Assembly: GCA_002633005.1 (NCBI GenBank)
Contig: NMRA01000322.1
Span: 186,001-250,000 of the forward strand
Reading direction: 5' to 3'
DNA length: 64,000 nt
From: Phoronis australis
Lineage: Eukaryota; Phoronida; Phoronidae
Shown here one piece after another: positions 1 to 14,600 of this stretch. Position 1 is the first letter of the stretch. Each line of letters starts with the position of its first letter. The notes beneath the pieces were generated by a model. That model was not told the DNA's origin and did no database searches. It saw only the letters and a program-made list of their open reading frames with translations. The position numbers were made by a program, and so were the translations under genes.

Positions 1-64
1 TCACACATTGGACAGGTTCCAGTGCAGTCTTCCTGTTTGTCCTTGTGGACCGCCTGTGAGCTCT
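1..64 (-). CDS. Partial next exon (continues beyond position 1)
   Basis: The acceptor CCTCAG ends at 65, and phase 1 gives [21 protein letters not shown] up to the edge. Two CxxxC/CxxC-spaced cysteines suggest another extracellular module, not identified. A second AG eight bases downstream would give another frame with a stop, so this acceptor is preferred. Confidence 0.5.
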
Positions 65-3000
65 CTGAGGAATCCCTACGGGCACCCTGTGCTAATGTAA
101 TGCAGCTGATCAATGTAGGTTTCACTTACTGTCACATGACTTTCCGTCGCTGTTCAGTGTGTAGCCGTTGCCGCAGTAACAGTCAAAACCACCGATCTTA
201 TTACTGCAGCCTTGCGTACATCCGCCCCGATTGGCCTCTGCGCACTCGTTGAGATCGATACATGTGAAGCCATCACCGGTGTAGCCGGCTTTACACGAAC
301 ACGTATAGCTGCCCCCGGTGTTAGTGCAGGCGCCGTTTGTGGAGTCACAGTCGTTCAGAACATCAGATGAGCACTCATCGACGTCTGTATGAAAGTAAAG
401 CATACTAAAAATTAGTCGTTTCATTAAAAGTAATGGATTACCCTAGTGAAATTAAATTAAAAATAAAAAGTATAAGCACTAAGAAAATGCAAATCATTGG
501 CGGAATCGAAGTCTACCTTTTAACAATAGTAATTTTCACATAAGCGTAACCCCTCAAAAATTTGTGTAACACCATGCAGATGCACCAAAGTAATGCGTAA
601 CTGAAACTGAATCTCGTGTTACGTGGTTGTGGTAAATATTCTATAAAAACTTAAAATGATCGACTAAATGTTCATAACGGTTTCTGTTTACCATTTCAAG
701 CAGCTTACCATCACAGGTGTTTCCGTCGGCGTTTAGTGTGTAACCCTTGTTGCAAGTACACACAAATGAACCGGCAGTATTGGTGCAACCTTGCTTACAG
801 TTGTCCGTCTTGGCAGCACATTCGTCAATATCTGAAGTAAATAAGTGATGCTGTTAACTGTACTACGCGCCTCATTTTTGACATGGAAGACGGAAGAAGA
901 TTCCGACGCACACGGCATTTGATTGCCGGGAATAAATATTACGTACTAACAACCCCCAAAAATATTAATGGTGTCCGTTTCATGAAACGTGAATTTTAAG
1001 TTTTTGAAATTAGGGCTTAGATAAGAGTGAAAACGAAACTTCATAAAAGGCCATTTCGTGAAGACGTAGTCGGACTTTGTCGTGGGCCTTATTTTAGACC
1101 GACGTTTAAAAGGATTTTATTTCCAACTTCGGAAGATATTTTGAGTAGGGATCATGAGACTTCCTGCAGCTATTAGTTTTGGTCAATGCTACATGTATGA
1201 AGCTGCATGCTATGTTGTACGTTTTGAGGTTTTATAATAAACGGCAGATTCCTAACACAAGCTGCCAGTCTAAGTTAATTGAAGCTGAAGCAGTGACCTC
1301 ATCAGCGATTTCGTTGGTTGGCGCCATAAAAATGGCAAAAGCGGGCGGTGTGTAGTGCAAACCAAAGCCGACGTGAAAAAGTCACGGGCTCGTGTACTGA
1401 GTGTAGGTGAGAAAAAAAAAACAGGTGAAGAGTTGCAGCACTTTGGGGGAGTAGCCTCTCAAAATTCACCATTTTAGCTGCCGCGCAAATATTTCCGGAA
1501 ATGCCGAGCTTCGGTAAACAGCAGGGTACGTATGCATTCATCTCTTGTTTTCCAGAAATAACTGAACATTCCTTTTACTTTTGTTTGATTTGAATTGTAA
1601 ACCCAAAATTATTTTTGAAAAACTTATTTCAACTCTTGATGGGAAGGTCGAGGGTCATTAGCACACTTTTATTAAAATAAAATAAAATAACGCATAAGAA
1701 AATCGAATTAGTTTCATGAAAAAGCTTCCACCAGCTGTCGAAGTGTTGTTTGAGATAAATCCATACAATTCTGTTCATCTTTGCGCATGCTTCATTGTTG
1801 CTGATTAGTGTTCGGCAAAGTTTTTCGTACTATTGCTAAGCGTTCACCTCCTGCTGTGGATTATTCCTAAATTATAAGAGATGCGATGTGTTAATCTAGT
1901 TTTAAGAATAGGCCTGGTTTATAAACTCTTATAGGCATTTAATAGCTACAATAAAGAGACACAAGTACGAGTGAAATCTTGTTTACTTGAGAAGATACTG
2001 ATATAGCTGTCAAATATTACTTCAGAGGTACGGATAAGTCGCATTGTATTGTCTCTACCCTATTTTGCCGGTTTTTGAATTGCCTGAGTGCAGCGGGCGA
2101 AGCCAGATAATTCGGAAACTATACAAACATGGCATATTGACCTATTGGATAGCTCTTGTGTGTCATCTGTACATTACAGTGTGCAGCGGCTAATAGAGGT
2201 GCCTGTGTGTAGAAATTAGGCCTTAAATGTAAGAGAAAAACTGCAATGTGTGTGCAAAAAAAAACGATAATGCTATGAAGTTTGGTGTAACTGCCACAGT
2301 TTGTTGTCTCCAGGGATCTAAAGATGTGTTGAATTATTGAGGAATTTATGTGGGTTGGGAGAATGTTATCAAAAAGATAAGGGTAATTCCATTGGGTAGT
2401 CATCAAGGTCTGTGCATTGTAAAGAATGGAAGTAGAGAGCTAGTGCTTGACTTTTTAAAACCGCTCTGAGGTGGTAGCGTGTTACAACTAATATTAACAT
2501 CTCGTGGTCTACTTACACGCTAGTGCTTGAATACAACTTGACCAGATTATCGTTAGAAACAAATGACACGCACGAGATACATGTTTTAAAACAATTGATT
2601 GTCGCTGACTGACGTGCGCCTTCCAACGCTGCCTTCAAAAATATTTTTGTGCGTTCTGGTGATGATCTTTGACATCCAAATATATCTTATGTAATTCAGT
2701 TTACCGTATGGCCGCGCACTTAGGCCATCGTCCTAAATTCGAAATAATACCTTTTGCGATATATGTGGTTCGCATGCATTCCAGCATTTGCCTAAGTTTC
2801 GCATATAAGCCAAGGTGACCTCCCTTACATGGGTCCATACGTTAATTTGCATATAGGCGCACCCGTGGTGACTACCGCTTGCCTCCTAATGACAATTTTT
2901 CACGTTCGCCTCTATATCTTTTGAGTTCGTTGGAGTATTTTCAAGAAACTTGGTTTTAGTTTTGAATTACCTTATTGTCATTAGGCCCATAAGCCTATAT

Positions 3001-5606
3001 CAGAAATAATGGCTTTTTCCACAGCCGTTGTTTACCTAAGTGGTTTGCATATGCGTAAATGCGCCTAAGTTTCACGAATAAGCCCAGTTCCGCGCAGACG
3101 CCCATGGACCTAATGACACCAGATTGACACAACGTACGTCAGACTTCTACGACATTTACACTAAATAGATGCAACTTATAAAAGATGCATCATGGGATTT
3201 ATAGACACACACTGGTCAGTAGCCAAGGCAATGACACTATAAGTGTGTTGACAAGGGAGCCTCCGGAGCCACGCTCAATCAACTCCCAACAGAATGTAAA
3301 TTCGACATGATATTGTTTCACGTGACTAGCACGTAAGTCGAACTTCACTTACCAATGCAGGTCCTGTTGTCAAAGTCCAGCTTATAACCGCTCTTGCACT
3401 CGCACCGGTAGTCGGGCACCAAGTTGATGCAGTTACTGGTAGACTGGACGCAAAGGGAGGTTCCAGCTGTGCACTCGTTAATGTCTGCAAAGATATACAT
3501 AATACAAATCCACTCGCCAATGTTCTTACTGTACTTCTGGGCCCGGTCTCTAATCTTTGTACTCGAAACGAACTCGAAACTATTTTTGGCAATTTCTCTG
3601 CTCCCTTTGTGCGAACTTAAGATAATTGGTTATCAGACTGTGCTCGAATACATTATAGTTTATGCATAGGAGTTTCTAGTTCAAGTTTGCCCTTGAAGAC
3701 CCTTATATTCGTGCTACAAACTCGAGTAAAAACTCGAAATTTCGAGTTCAAACTCGAACTTATTGCTTTAATATTGGGTTTACAAACTGTGAACTAAGGG
3801 CAATAAATTATCTACGTAAGGTATTGTGTACTCGAGCATAGAATAATAGACACTTATCTTGAGTTCGCCCAAATGTAGAGTAGAAAATGCCAAACCTGAT
3901 TTCGAGTTCCATTTCGAGTAAAAAGATTGGAGACCGGGCCCTGGTGTGCTTAATGTGAAATTGTCTCGTGATGTGTGGAGACTTGAATGATGCAAATACG
4001 GGGTGGATATTGCAATACGAACGATTAGTAAGAATTTCGAAGACACGTTGAAGTCAGATTCAGACTACAAAAGGTACGACAGTTTTTAGTTTTTGTGGTA
4101 GCGAGGAAAAATGCTATTCAACTAACCGACACAGTTTTTGCTGGAGTCAAGAGCATATCCTTTCGGACACTGGCACAGGAATCCACCGTTTGCGGCGTCG
4201 TTGGCGCAGATAGAACGGGTGTTTCCGCCGTCGCAATCCTTGCGCTGCGCTTCGGAACACTCAGACTCTGGCTCGCAGCTTATCAGATCTGCAGACAATT
4301 TGAAGCCTGCGTTGCAACCGCAAGAATACTTCCCAACTTCATCTTTGCAAACCTGTGAATTAAGTGAGTAATATAGCAAAGAGAAACACTTCAGCTCGAA
4401 AGTAAAAAGTAGTCAGTGTGGTTCATAGGTAACCATCAGTGCACCCTAACAGACGATGTGAAACTAATTTGGACGGCTTGATGTTGGCACCAAAGCGACC
4501 AAGGTAATGCTTCTGTTGCTTATTCGAACCTTCATCTCAACTAACGATGATTAAGTTTGAAAAGATCCTTACTTCACGCTCTAAACATGTTTGAAACTTG
4601 TACCTGTTTGCAGTTGTGGTCCAATTGACATTCGTCGATCTCGTCGCATTTCTCGGTGGCCGCGTTCCACTTGTAGCCAGGAATGCAAACGCAGTCGTAA
4701 CCACCGGCTTTGTTTTTGCAATTTGAGTTAGCCGGACAGGAGGCCGCACCTGTCAAGCACTCGTCAATGTCTCGGCAACCGCCGGTCTGGCCTACAAGGA
4801 GATAACTCCAATTTCTCAGTGACGTATCTCAAACACTCAAGGAAAATCTTTACCAGTTGTGCCAATTATGAACTTTAAGTGGTCTAAATCAAAACTGTGT
4901 TTCTTGAAGGGAACGTGCGTTTATATAGCCACTTTAAATTGCCAACTTTTACCTGTTGGTTATGTTTTTAACCTTTCGTCATAAGATTCAAAATCTTTCC
5001 AAATCGGTAACGCTGTTGTACAATTTTTCAATATTTAGTAACCATCGAATGAAAATTTGCAATGGCAAATTTGTCACTAACTGACAATTCCTATGGTTTT
5101 CTTAATGACAATAGACGAGTGAATGGGCCATGTCGTAACGTGTTCTTGGCTCAAACAGTGGGAGTCAGTGCGATTCACGAAAGTATGGCGTTTATTAAGA
5201 AAGAGTAATTCTCACACGACCTGGAATGTGTTACGACACGACTGGTTAATGACACCGAGTACGTATTTTTGATATTATATGGGTACAAAGTAGTCCAAAG
5301 TAGAAATCCATACGCCTTACATTTTATCGTCTGCAAAGCACTAAAACAACCAAACGCGCGCCAACAAACAATGCCGGAATTCCGAGAAGGTGACAAAGTC
5401 ATGATAAGATTCAGTTTGTAAAAAAGTACTAGTGTGCCAAATTTAGTGCTTTAATTCGAGATGTAAACGTTTTTGGGTTAAAGGCCTTGGCTAAAAGGCT
5501 GAAAAGCTGCTGCTAAATTATTCTGAAGTTGGGAAACAAAAACGCCTCATATCTTTGCCTACAAACACACGTAAATGTGTGTGTGTGTGTGTGTATGTGT
5601 GTGTGN

Positions 5607-5650
<44 letters not shown>

Positions 5651-8600
5651 ATGTATGTGTGCGCGTGTGTGTGTACATACATACACATATACTTACATAG
5701 ATTCCATTTAATTAAATATTGATAGCGAACTTTCTTACCAGTGCCTTCATATCCAGATTTGCAAGCGCAGGTGAAACTGCCATCAGTGTTCGTACAGACG
5801 CCAAGAGTGGCATCGCAGGTGCTCAATCCACGCGCGCATTCGTCTACATCGGTACATGACTTGAGGTCAGCGGCAAGGTTGTAGCCGTTGTTGCAAGAAC
5901 ATTGATAACTGCCAGGCAGGTTCTTGCAGTTCTGGGCACCTGAGGGCAACAGTATGAGCTATTGTGAGTAGAAAAGGCATGGAGGAGCCTGCAAATCTAA
6001 CATTTTGTGCAAAAAATATGAAATTTTGCAAAATCGTGCGCGAGTACGGAATGCATTTCTGAGCCTGTCGAAGTCATGGCTAGATTTTCTGGTAGAGGAA
6101 CTGAACTCTATTCACGTGCTTTTCGTTTCCAGTAGCGTTGAAAGCATAAGGAAGTGAAAAATGGAAAGCAACGAAATATTACGACAGGCTGACACGAATT
6201 TTCGAATTGGCGAACAACTCACAAAAGGTAAGAGTGTGGCCGGAATTTAATTAGTGGATCACAAACACTGGGCGGCGTACCATAGGGGTGTGGGGGCCTA
6301 TAGCCCCACTTTTTTCAGTGCTCCGGCGCCCATGGTATATGGGAGATGCACCACAGGGGGGTGGGGGCTATAGCCCCCACTTTTTTCAGTGTTGCGCCGC
6401 CCATGTTTACTATCAAACCAGCCACACTTTCCGAAAAAACATGGAGTACACCAACTGCGATACGTGACGGTTTCAAGAACAGAACCCTAGAGTAGGTGTT
6501 GATTTTCAAGAAGTGATTCCTCGTACGTTAATACTGATATTGTTAATATATGCGTACTCACATGGCTTCTGTGTGACACATTCGTCCACATCAGCACAGA
6601 ACGTGCCGTCTCCAGCCAATCCGGTGGGGCAAGGATCGCACTGGAATGCTTGATTGGTCGNGTGTGTGTGTACATACATACACATATACTTACATAGATT
6701 CCATTTAATTAAATATTGATAGCGAACTTTCTTACCAGTGCCTTCATATCCAGATTTGCAAGCGCAGGTGAAACTGCCATCAGTGTTCGTACAGACGCCA
6801 AGAGTGGCATCGCAGGTGCTCAATCCACGCGCGCATTCGTCTACATCGGTACATGACTTGAGGTCAGCGGCAAGGTTGTAGCCGTTGTTGCAAGAACATT
6901 GATAACTGCCAGGCAGGTTCTTGCAGTTCTGGGCACCTGAGGGCAACAGTATGAGCTATTGTGAGTAGAAAAGACATGGAGGAGCCTGCAAATCTAACAT
7001 TTTGTGCAAAAAATATGAAATTTTGCAAAATCGTGCGCGAGTACGGAATGTATTTCTGAGCCTGTCGAAGCCATGGCTAGATTTTCTGGTAGAGGAACTG
7101 AACTCTATTCACGTGCTTTTCGTTTCCAAAGGCGTTGAAAGCATAAGGAAGTGAAAAATGGAAAGCAACGAAATATTACGACAGGCTGACACGAATTTTC
7201 GATTTGGCGAACAACTCACAAAAGGTAAGAGTGTTGCCGGAATTTAATTAGTGGATCACAAACACTGAAAACTGCAGTTTACCATGGGCGGCGTACCTTA
7301 GGGGTGTGGGGGGCCTATAGCCCCACTTTTTTCAGTGCTCCGGCGCCCATGGTATATGGGAGGTGCACCAGAGGGGGGCTGGGGGCTATAGCCCCCACTT
7401 TTTTCAGTGTTGCGCCGCCCATGTTTACTATCAAACCAGCCACACTTTCCGAAAAAACATGGAGTACACCAACTGCGATACGTGACGGTTTCAAGAACAG
7501 AACCCTAGAGTAGGTGTTGATTTTCAAGAAGTGATTCCTCGTACGTTAATACTGATATTGTTAATATACGCGTACTCACATGGCTTCTGTGTGACACATT
7601 CGTCTACATCAGCACAGAACGTGCCGTCTCCAGCCAAGCCGGTGGGGCAAGGATCGCACTGGAATGCTTGATTGGTCGTGGCAAAGGTTTTGGCGGGAAC
7701 GTCAGTACATCTGGTGAAGCACGGATTGTCTGCACAACCGTCAATGTCGAGTTCGCAGAATTCACCCTCGTAGCCAGGGGTGCATTTGCAAGGGACGACA
7801 ATGAAAAGGGACAGACTGGAGACCGAAAAATCACATGTTCCGCCATTCTGAAATGCAATTTGATGTTCAGACGACCACTGAATATACGTCTGTATCGTGT
7901 ATCATTATACTTGTAATTTTTGTTAAAGAGGCGTGGAAAACAGGCTAAATTGCAATATCAAAAATGGTTCTTTGTCACTGAAACATAATTCAACGCGTTC
8001 ACGAGATATTTTTACGGTTAGGTCGTACAGATTTTGAATTTCTGTTGATGTCAAAGCATTTTTCTTTTAGTTTCAAATTTCGAAAAACGATCTGCTAACT
8101 GCTCGTCGCTCCGTTGATTTTCTCCCACAACGCAAAGCACGGCTCCTTATTTGATATGGCAAGGCACAGACGCAGCGCGTGTCATTATCTGGAATTTGAT
8201 GTAAACAGAACAAATTCGACTTAAAGCAGCCGCCTAATTAAGAAGCAACCGATGTTTAAAATTAGATACAAGGGTATTGTTTGACTAGGGAGTTTTTTTA
8301 CGGTGTATCTCAAAAATCAGGAAATCTGTGGTTTTTCTTTGACATTCCCTCACAGGAGAAAGTTAATAACTCTGTAGCAGACGTTCCGGTATGGTACTTT
8401 CGACAGGAATTGTTTAAAAGATATTTTGACGAGCTTTCGCGTTCCACGCCTCTTCAAGTCTATATTAAACTCCATTGAACTTATATGGAATTCATAAGTT
8501 TAGAGGCGGACTAATAGCTAAGAGAAAATTAAGTAAACTTACATGTATCTAGTACAGGGCACCCTGAACGCTCTTACCTGGCAGCTGCATAGTTCCACCT

Positions 8601-11600
8601 TTGGATTCCACAAAGAGCTGGCCGTGCCATCGCTGACGGTGATTTGCACAGTAGCATTCCTCGCAAATTGGACGTTAGTCCACGACATCACTTTGGTAGA
8701 GTTGCTGACAGAAATTCCTGACGGCGCGTCCGCATTAACCGTAAAAGTCATAGCGTCTCCGTTCTGATCCGTGGCGTCTAGAGTGTGCAAAGATGAGTAA
8801 GTTTTTCCGACCTCCACTTCCAGGGTGACGTTGCCGTTGATTTTCGGAGCGTAGTTTTCTGTTCAAAATCAATTTCAAACTGTTACATTTGTTTGAAGAC
8901 ACAAATAACTAATTACAAACGATTTTTCACAAAAAGGAGTTTGCCACCACCAAAACGAGTGCCACTGCCAATGCCAAACTGAAATCATTTCAACTTGCTT
9001 TTGCTTCATCATAAAATGTCAAGCTCGGCCTCTGGAATAACTAACAAACGAAGTGTCCGCTATCACAAAACTCATTCCAATCACTCAAACCACCACCCTT
9101 GTAATCAAATATCTTTCCCGGAGAGACTCGAGCATACCTTTGACTTATTTGTGGTATAGCTGGAACATTAGAAAATCCACTCATATACAGAGCGAACTCG
9201 AAAAAATGTACGTATTTTGTCCAGAAACTCAGCCCTTGCTTAGGTGCCATTTACATGAACCTAATCCTTCGACGGTATTCTCGGATATTCTGTCTTGAGT
9301 TATTTAACTTACAAAAATAGATGCCAGGTTGCCTAAAGAGATCAGTGTGAACAACCAATCCTTGCTGTGTATTTGAAGTTTCGTTAGGAATTTTCCGTAA
9401 AGAATATCGTTTGGCAAAAAAATGGTCGAGAAGAAGTTGAACATCTGAGCTAGACGCGCAGTGTGCTCGTCCTCTGGCATTATGTTCCTATATATATCCA
9501 AAAGAAATCATCTGATCAATCCCAAAAATCCGCTACATAAAACAATAAAACAGGCATTTATTTTCCCTGGTTTAGCTCACAGTATCTGAATTAGTTAGTT
9601 GTGGAGGTGTAGTGTACTCAAACAAGGTAGGAGAGTGTATCCATAGAACGCAGTGCTTTCATCTGACATGCAGTTCTGAAGATGTTGAACACTCAGGTAC
9701 ACAACTTTGCAACTAGTAATTCCTTTGGATGTTGCATCTTGGGAGTGTACCTCATTGGCACCACTTCCCCCAAGAGCTCCTAAATCCAAAACTGCCGTCA
9801 AAAGTGGTGTTAGTTTTTCACGTCATTGCAACAACTCCATTTGCAATTATTAATATAGATGATACATACCCAAAGCCTTCTTTTCCGCTTCATTTTCTGC
9901 CTTGGCAGTTTTTGTACCGGCTGCAGCGGCGCTATTGTCGGTGACCTTTAAGTCGAAATAGCATTCCCTGTTGGCCGACGGGTCTGGATCGGGGGATTTG
10001 CCAGCGCATGTGTCCTCGGCAGAGGTTCGTTTCGCGGAGTCGGGGAACATGATGGTGAGATTGGCATTGAAGAAGACAGGAGTGAATGTGACATTATTTA
10101 AAGATGTCCAGGACTCTCCGCCGGAGTAACTGAAGAGCGATGTTGCATTGGTGTTGCGCCCTGTTTGGAGGAAAACACGAGTCGTGCGTACTCAATGCAA
10201 TTTCTTTAACCATTTCATTCCGATAGCATTACCCTCAGAAATGGTAACACGGAGATTAATTTTTAAACACCTGAATTATTCCTTCATTTGGCAGACGCGG
10301 CAATGGCAAGTTTAATTTTGGGATACGTTTCTCATCGCCCTATTAACACAGAGTGTTGTTGTAATTGCGTTCAATCTCAAGGTTGCTGTGCCTTTGAATG
10401 TATGTAACACTAAATATGGTGGAATGTTAATGAGATAACAGGAATAATATTCACATGTCTCTCACGCACACTTACAAAAAATCTTTGAACTTGGACAATA
10501 ATTTCCCTGTACTTACATTCCTGTCCCCAATAGAACAATTCTTCTTCCGTTGAGTTGATTCCAGTTGCCAGGTCGGTACCATTAGGGTATTTGAAGTCGT
10601 TGTTCATGTTACCATCAAAATTCCCCAACATTCCTGTCAGCTTGCCAGCCCAGTCACCAGGAGCGACAACCACAACCTGCATGAGGTTGAACTTTACGGT
10701 GACCTGAACGCTAACGCCGGATGAAAAGGCCATGACGTAGACGGTGTCGGAATTCTTGACAGTTGTACTCAGTCGAACATTGTTCCACACAAGGGTGTTA
10801 CTGATATCCTGGCCACCGTTGGCCACGAGGTTCTTATTTTTGTAGACATCTGAAGAGAATCAAGTTGAACTAGATGTTAGAATTAAGTTGTCATTAAAAG
10901 GAATTTTCTAGATTTACATCAAGTAAAATCCGCATTTTATTTTCGAGTCCCCATGGAATGCACTGTAAACTCCGGGTTGTTATGAATGCACACTCCAAGT
11001 CTTTTCAGAAACACCTCAATACTTGTCTGTTATTGGCATGGATGAAAGTCCCTAAAGTGAGTATCCGGTAGACATTATAATATATATGTTTTACTTTTTA
11101 CGAAATTTAGAACATGTCTTTTCTCTGGAGTTACTAAACGTGGGTAGTTAGCTGAAAAATGTTAATTTGCTTCATAATTCAAAGTAAGCTGATCGCTTAC
11201 CAAACAATTTCATCAGAAATCTTAAGCATAAAATGTCGTAGAAGTGTAACAAATGGCTGAGTAAGGGTGAAAACGTAGAAACGGCGTAGTTCATCCAAAC
11301 AGTACGAGCATCGCACTGCCAACCTTCTGGAACCTTTTGAGGAAACCATGAAGCCGATTACTCTCTGTGAGCAATCGACAAATGAATATTTAAATCATTA
11401 CAGTTATCAAAAACTACAGTTTTCTATCCAACGGGAACTGATGGTCACATAACTTTAATGGCTGCCCATCTGCAAAATCACCAAGTGTATGTAAATAAGA
11501 ATTAATAGTCTTCATAAACGCCATATATGTTAGCCATATTAAGTAACCTATATTTGAGTCTAAAACGATCTCTCTCCTCACTGAAATAAACGCTCTGCTT

Positions 11601-14600
11601 TATAACAACGCAATTATATACGTCAGATGAATGAACTTTCTTAGTTTATAAATTAATATATTTCAGGTTTTTCTATTTGAATCAACAGAGCTTGTGATTT
11701 GAATAATGAAGCAGAAAACAGAGACTGCAATTGAATGGAAACCTTTTGCCTGTAAACTCCTAATTTTGGAATTTTTTATGGAAGTGGTAACCGTTCTCAT
11801 TGTGGTTCCGTTCATAACTTTTTAACGAAACTTTGGCGAAAAGAGTATATTTACAGGAAATTACAATTCACAAAAATTTGCGTTCACGTTCACATGTCAC
11901 TTGTATGTGCTAGTTTGTCTTTTATACGTTGTCGTTACTGTCTCCTTACTCCTTCTTACCAATTCCGTCCTTTGTACTGTTGAGAGAGAACTCGACGACG
12001 TCACTCACAGGGTTCGTCTGCTTTCCAGCAAAAGCGGAGTACATAGTGGCGCCTTGCGCGGTGCCATTCTTCATTACGAAGGCGGTCCGTGCCTGGAGCT
12101 CGAAAGTTCCGTCAAGTTTGGAGACAATGTATTCGCCGTGTCCGTTGAACGTGAACGCTTTGCCATCCAGTGTAGTGACGTGCGGGTCCCCTATGGCGCC
12201 AGCTACAAAACGGAATATACAGCAGTAATAACAATATGCAGTGCACCAGCCTCCCGTTCAATAACGCTAGGACCTCGCTAAAAAGCAAGACTAAGCGAGA
12301 TTACGTGAGCTATTGCCGTGAATTTTAAATGAGAACACGTGACTTTGACTAGGTTTTAGCTAGGTCCTAGCGTAGGTCCTAACGTCTACTAAACGCATGC
12401 CAGGAGGTTTTCAACAACGCTTCCCTCGTGCAATCTGGCGAGATTAAGCAAGAACACACTACAACAATAAGTTTTCATTTAGATGTTTGCCAGCAAAACT
12501 TTCACCTTACCATCGATTAATAGCAAATACATGAAATGGACGGCAAATATTTTGTAAAATACGACGTTACAAGCAATACGCTTATTGACAGCGGTAGTGA
12601 ACAAAATCCTATCAGACTAATAATTTATTAGAAGGGACTTCCGGTAAAATGGCGCCTGCACAAAACGTGCGTTTTGTTGCTCTGTAAATTTTCAAAGTTA
12701 TCGTCACCTTGTTGCTTGAAATGGGACGTCTAAAAAGAGACACATCATCTCCTGCACCAATAGACGGCGAGGAAGTGCCGGAGAATGAGCCCGAGTGTTT
12801 TTCATTATTAAAAAGTGAGTAAATAAGCTCTAATAAGATTGTTCATTTGCTTCAATCCCTCCCTATCCCCTCCATTGGCATGATTCAAGAATTAGAACGA
12901 GTTTTTTGGCTTCATTTAGAATGGGAAGAGTAACAGGATTAGCCGAAATGAAATTGTACAAAATCAGGGTAATGGTGGTTTTTAAGAATGGTCCATGTTA
13001 GTTTTTTATTAAGTCTTTGAAAATACCTTTGGCTTCGTAAACTCAAATACCATACGTGACCTTGCAGGGGCAGTTTTGGGTTGTAAATTTGATAATTTTT
13101 TTAAATGGGCGACACTTTCCTTTAAAAATAACTGAAGGAACCGACAATCTGTTCTGGAAGGAAGTTTTAAGCGAGGTTGTGCTCCTGTTTCAAATGTGTG
13201 ACAAAAATGAAAATATTATTTACTCTCCCCTGTGGTATAATCCAAAGATTAAAATCGGTAAAAAAATCTATTTTCTACAAGACCTGGTATGAAAGGGGAA
13301 TCTATCGTGAGTGTGATACGTTTAATTCTGGAGGTTCTATTATGCCGTACGAAGAACTCTGTAACAGTTATAACTTTCAACCTCCAATACTAGAATTCTA
13401 TGGATTACGAAGTGCAGCCTTTGCAGCGTACAGGATTCTTAAGAATAGACCAGACAATATCTTTTTACCAAATTTTCCAAATTATTTTTATAAAATTTTA
13501 CATAATAAATCACAAGGGGTAAATATTTATGACACCTTAGTACAGTCACTTCAGACAGCTTGTAAATATATAAACAAGTGGTCATCTGAGATAGATATAA
13601 ACGTTGTTATAAAGAATGTAAATTTTAGTGACCCTGATACATGGTGGAGAAAAGTAAATAAACTACCCTTCAATTGTAAAAGGGAAAAAATTTGGGTTGG
13701 TTTCAATACCACTTAATTCATAGAATATGGACAACAAATAATTATTTGCTTATAATTAAAAAAACAAGTGATTTATGCTGTTTCTGTGGTAAACACAGAG
13801 AAACTTTTCTCCATCTGTTTTGGGAATGTTGTCTTGTCTCCGGTTTCTTGCTCTTGTTTGCTGAGTGGTTAAAACAAACATATCATGAAATTTTTCATGT
13901 GGACAAAATAACAGTATTTTTTTTTTGTTTTTTTGGGTGGAAGGAAACACTCAGTCGGAAAATTGTAACATTAATCTGTTGATCATACAAGCAAAAAATT
14001 ACATATTTAGCCAAAAGTTTGCTCAAAAAAAATTTCAATTTCCAAATGTTCATGAATTTTATTAAATTACATCCTGAAGAAAATACGGTACTTGTTGAGT
14101 AATGATTTAATGTTATTCTTTGTAAATTATGTATACTGTATTGTTTTATGTGACATGTAATTATCATGCTAGAGCAAAATAAAAATCTTTTATATCTATT
14201 ATAAGCTATCAAAGATGGGATTAGGAATTTTAGGAAAAAATCAAAAGTTGCATAAAACAGCGAAATGATATTTTAGAAAAAAAAATGTAACAGCTTTTAT
14301 CTTAGACATTTACATCAACTGAAATTTGGCTATGATGAGGGCATTTTATTTTCAGAAAATATAATATTTTTACATACTTATTTCCTATAGTTTGTAGATA
14401 CCTTTTTCTAAACGCTCCTACACAATCTTAACTGGGTCATTTTATCTTAATAACTTTTATTCAGAAATAAAATGTTGTTGCAATAAAAATGAGTGCCCAA
14501 CAACGAAACATGGAAAAACTAAAATACGTCATCAAAATACCTGCCCTTTTAAATGAGTAAGGAGATCGGCGAAAAAAGTTTAAGGACTGTCTAAATTAAT

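Larger units (their letters stand above)
5660..7680. repeat. About 1-kb near-identical direct duplication with N at the joints (likely haplotype artefact)
   Basis: The segment from the microsatellite edge (about 5666) to 6660 matches 6662 to about 7677, with only a few substitutions and one 18-19-base indel. It holds a cbEGF exon, an intron and part of a second exon. Copy 1 ends in mid-exon at N 6661, immediately followed by the GT repeat where copy 2 starts. Confidence 0.8.

Noticed and set aside
9595-9801. Minus-strand open stretch with [16 protein letters not shown]
   Set aside because: It lies between exons 9870 and 8858, whose phases join directly; adding it would need an acceptor and donor in phase 1, which I do not see.
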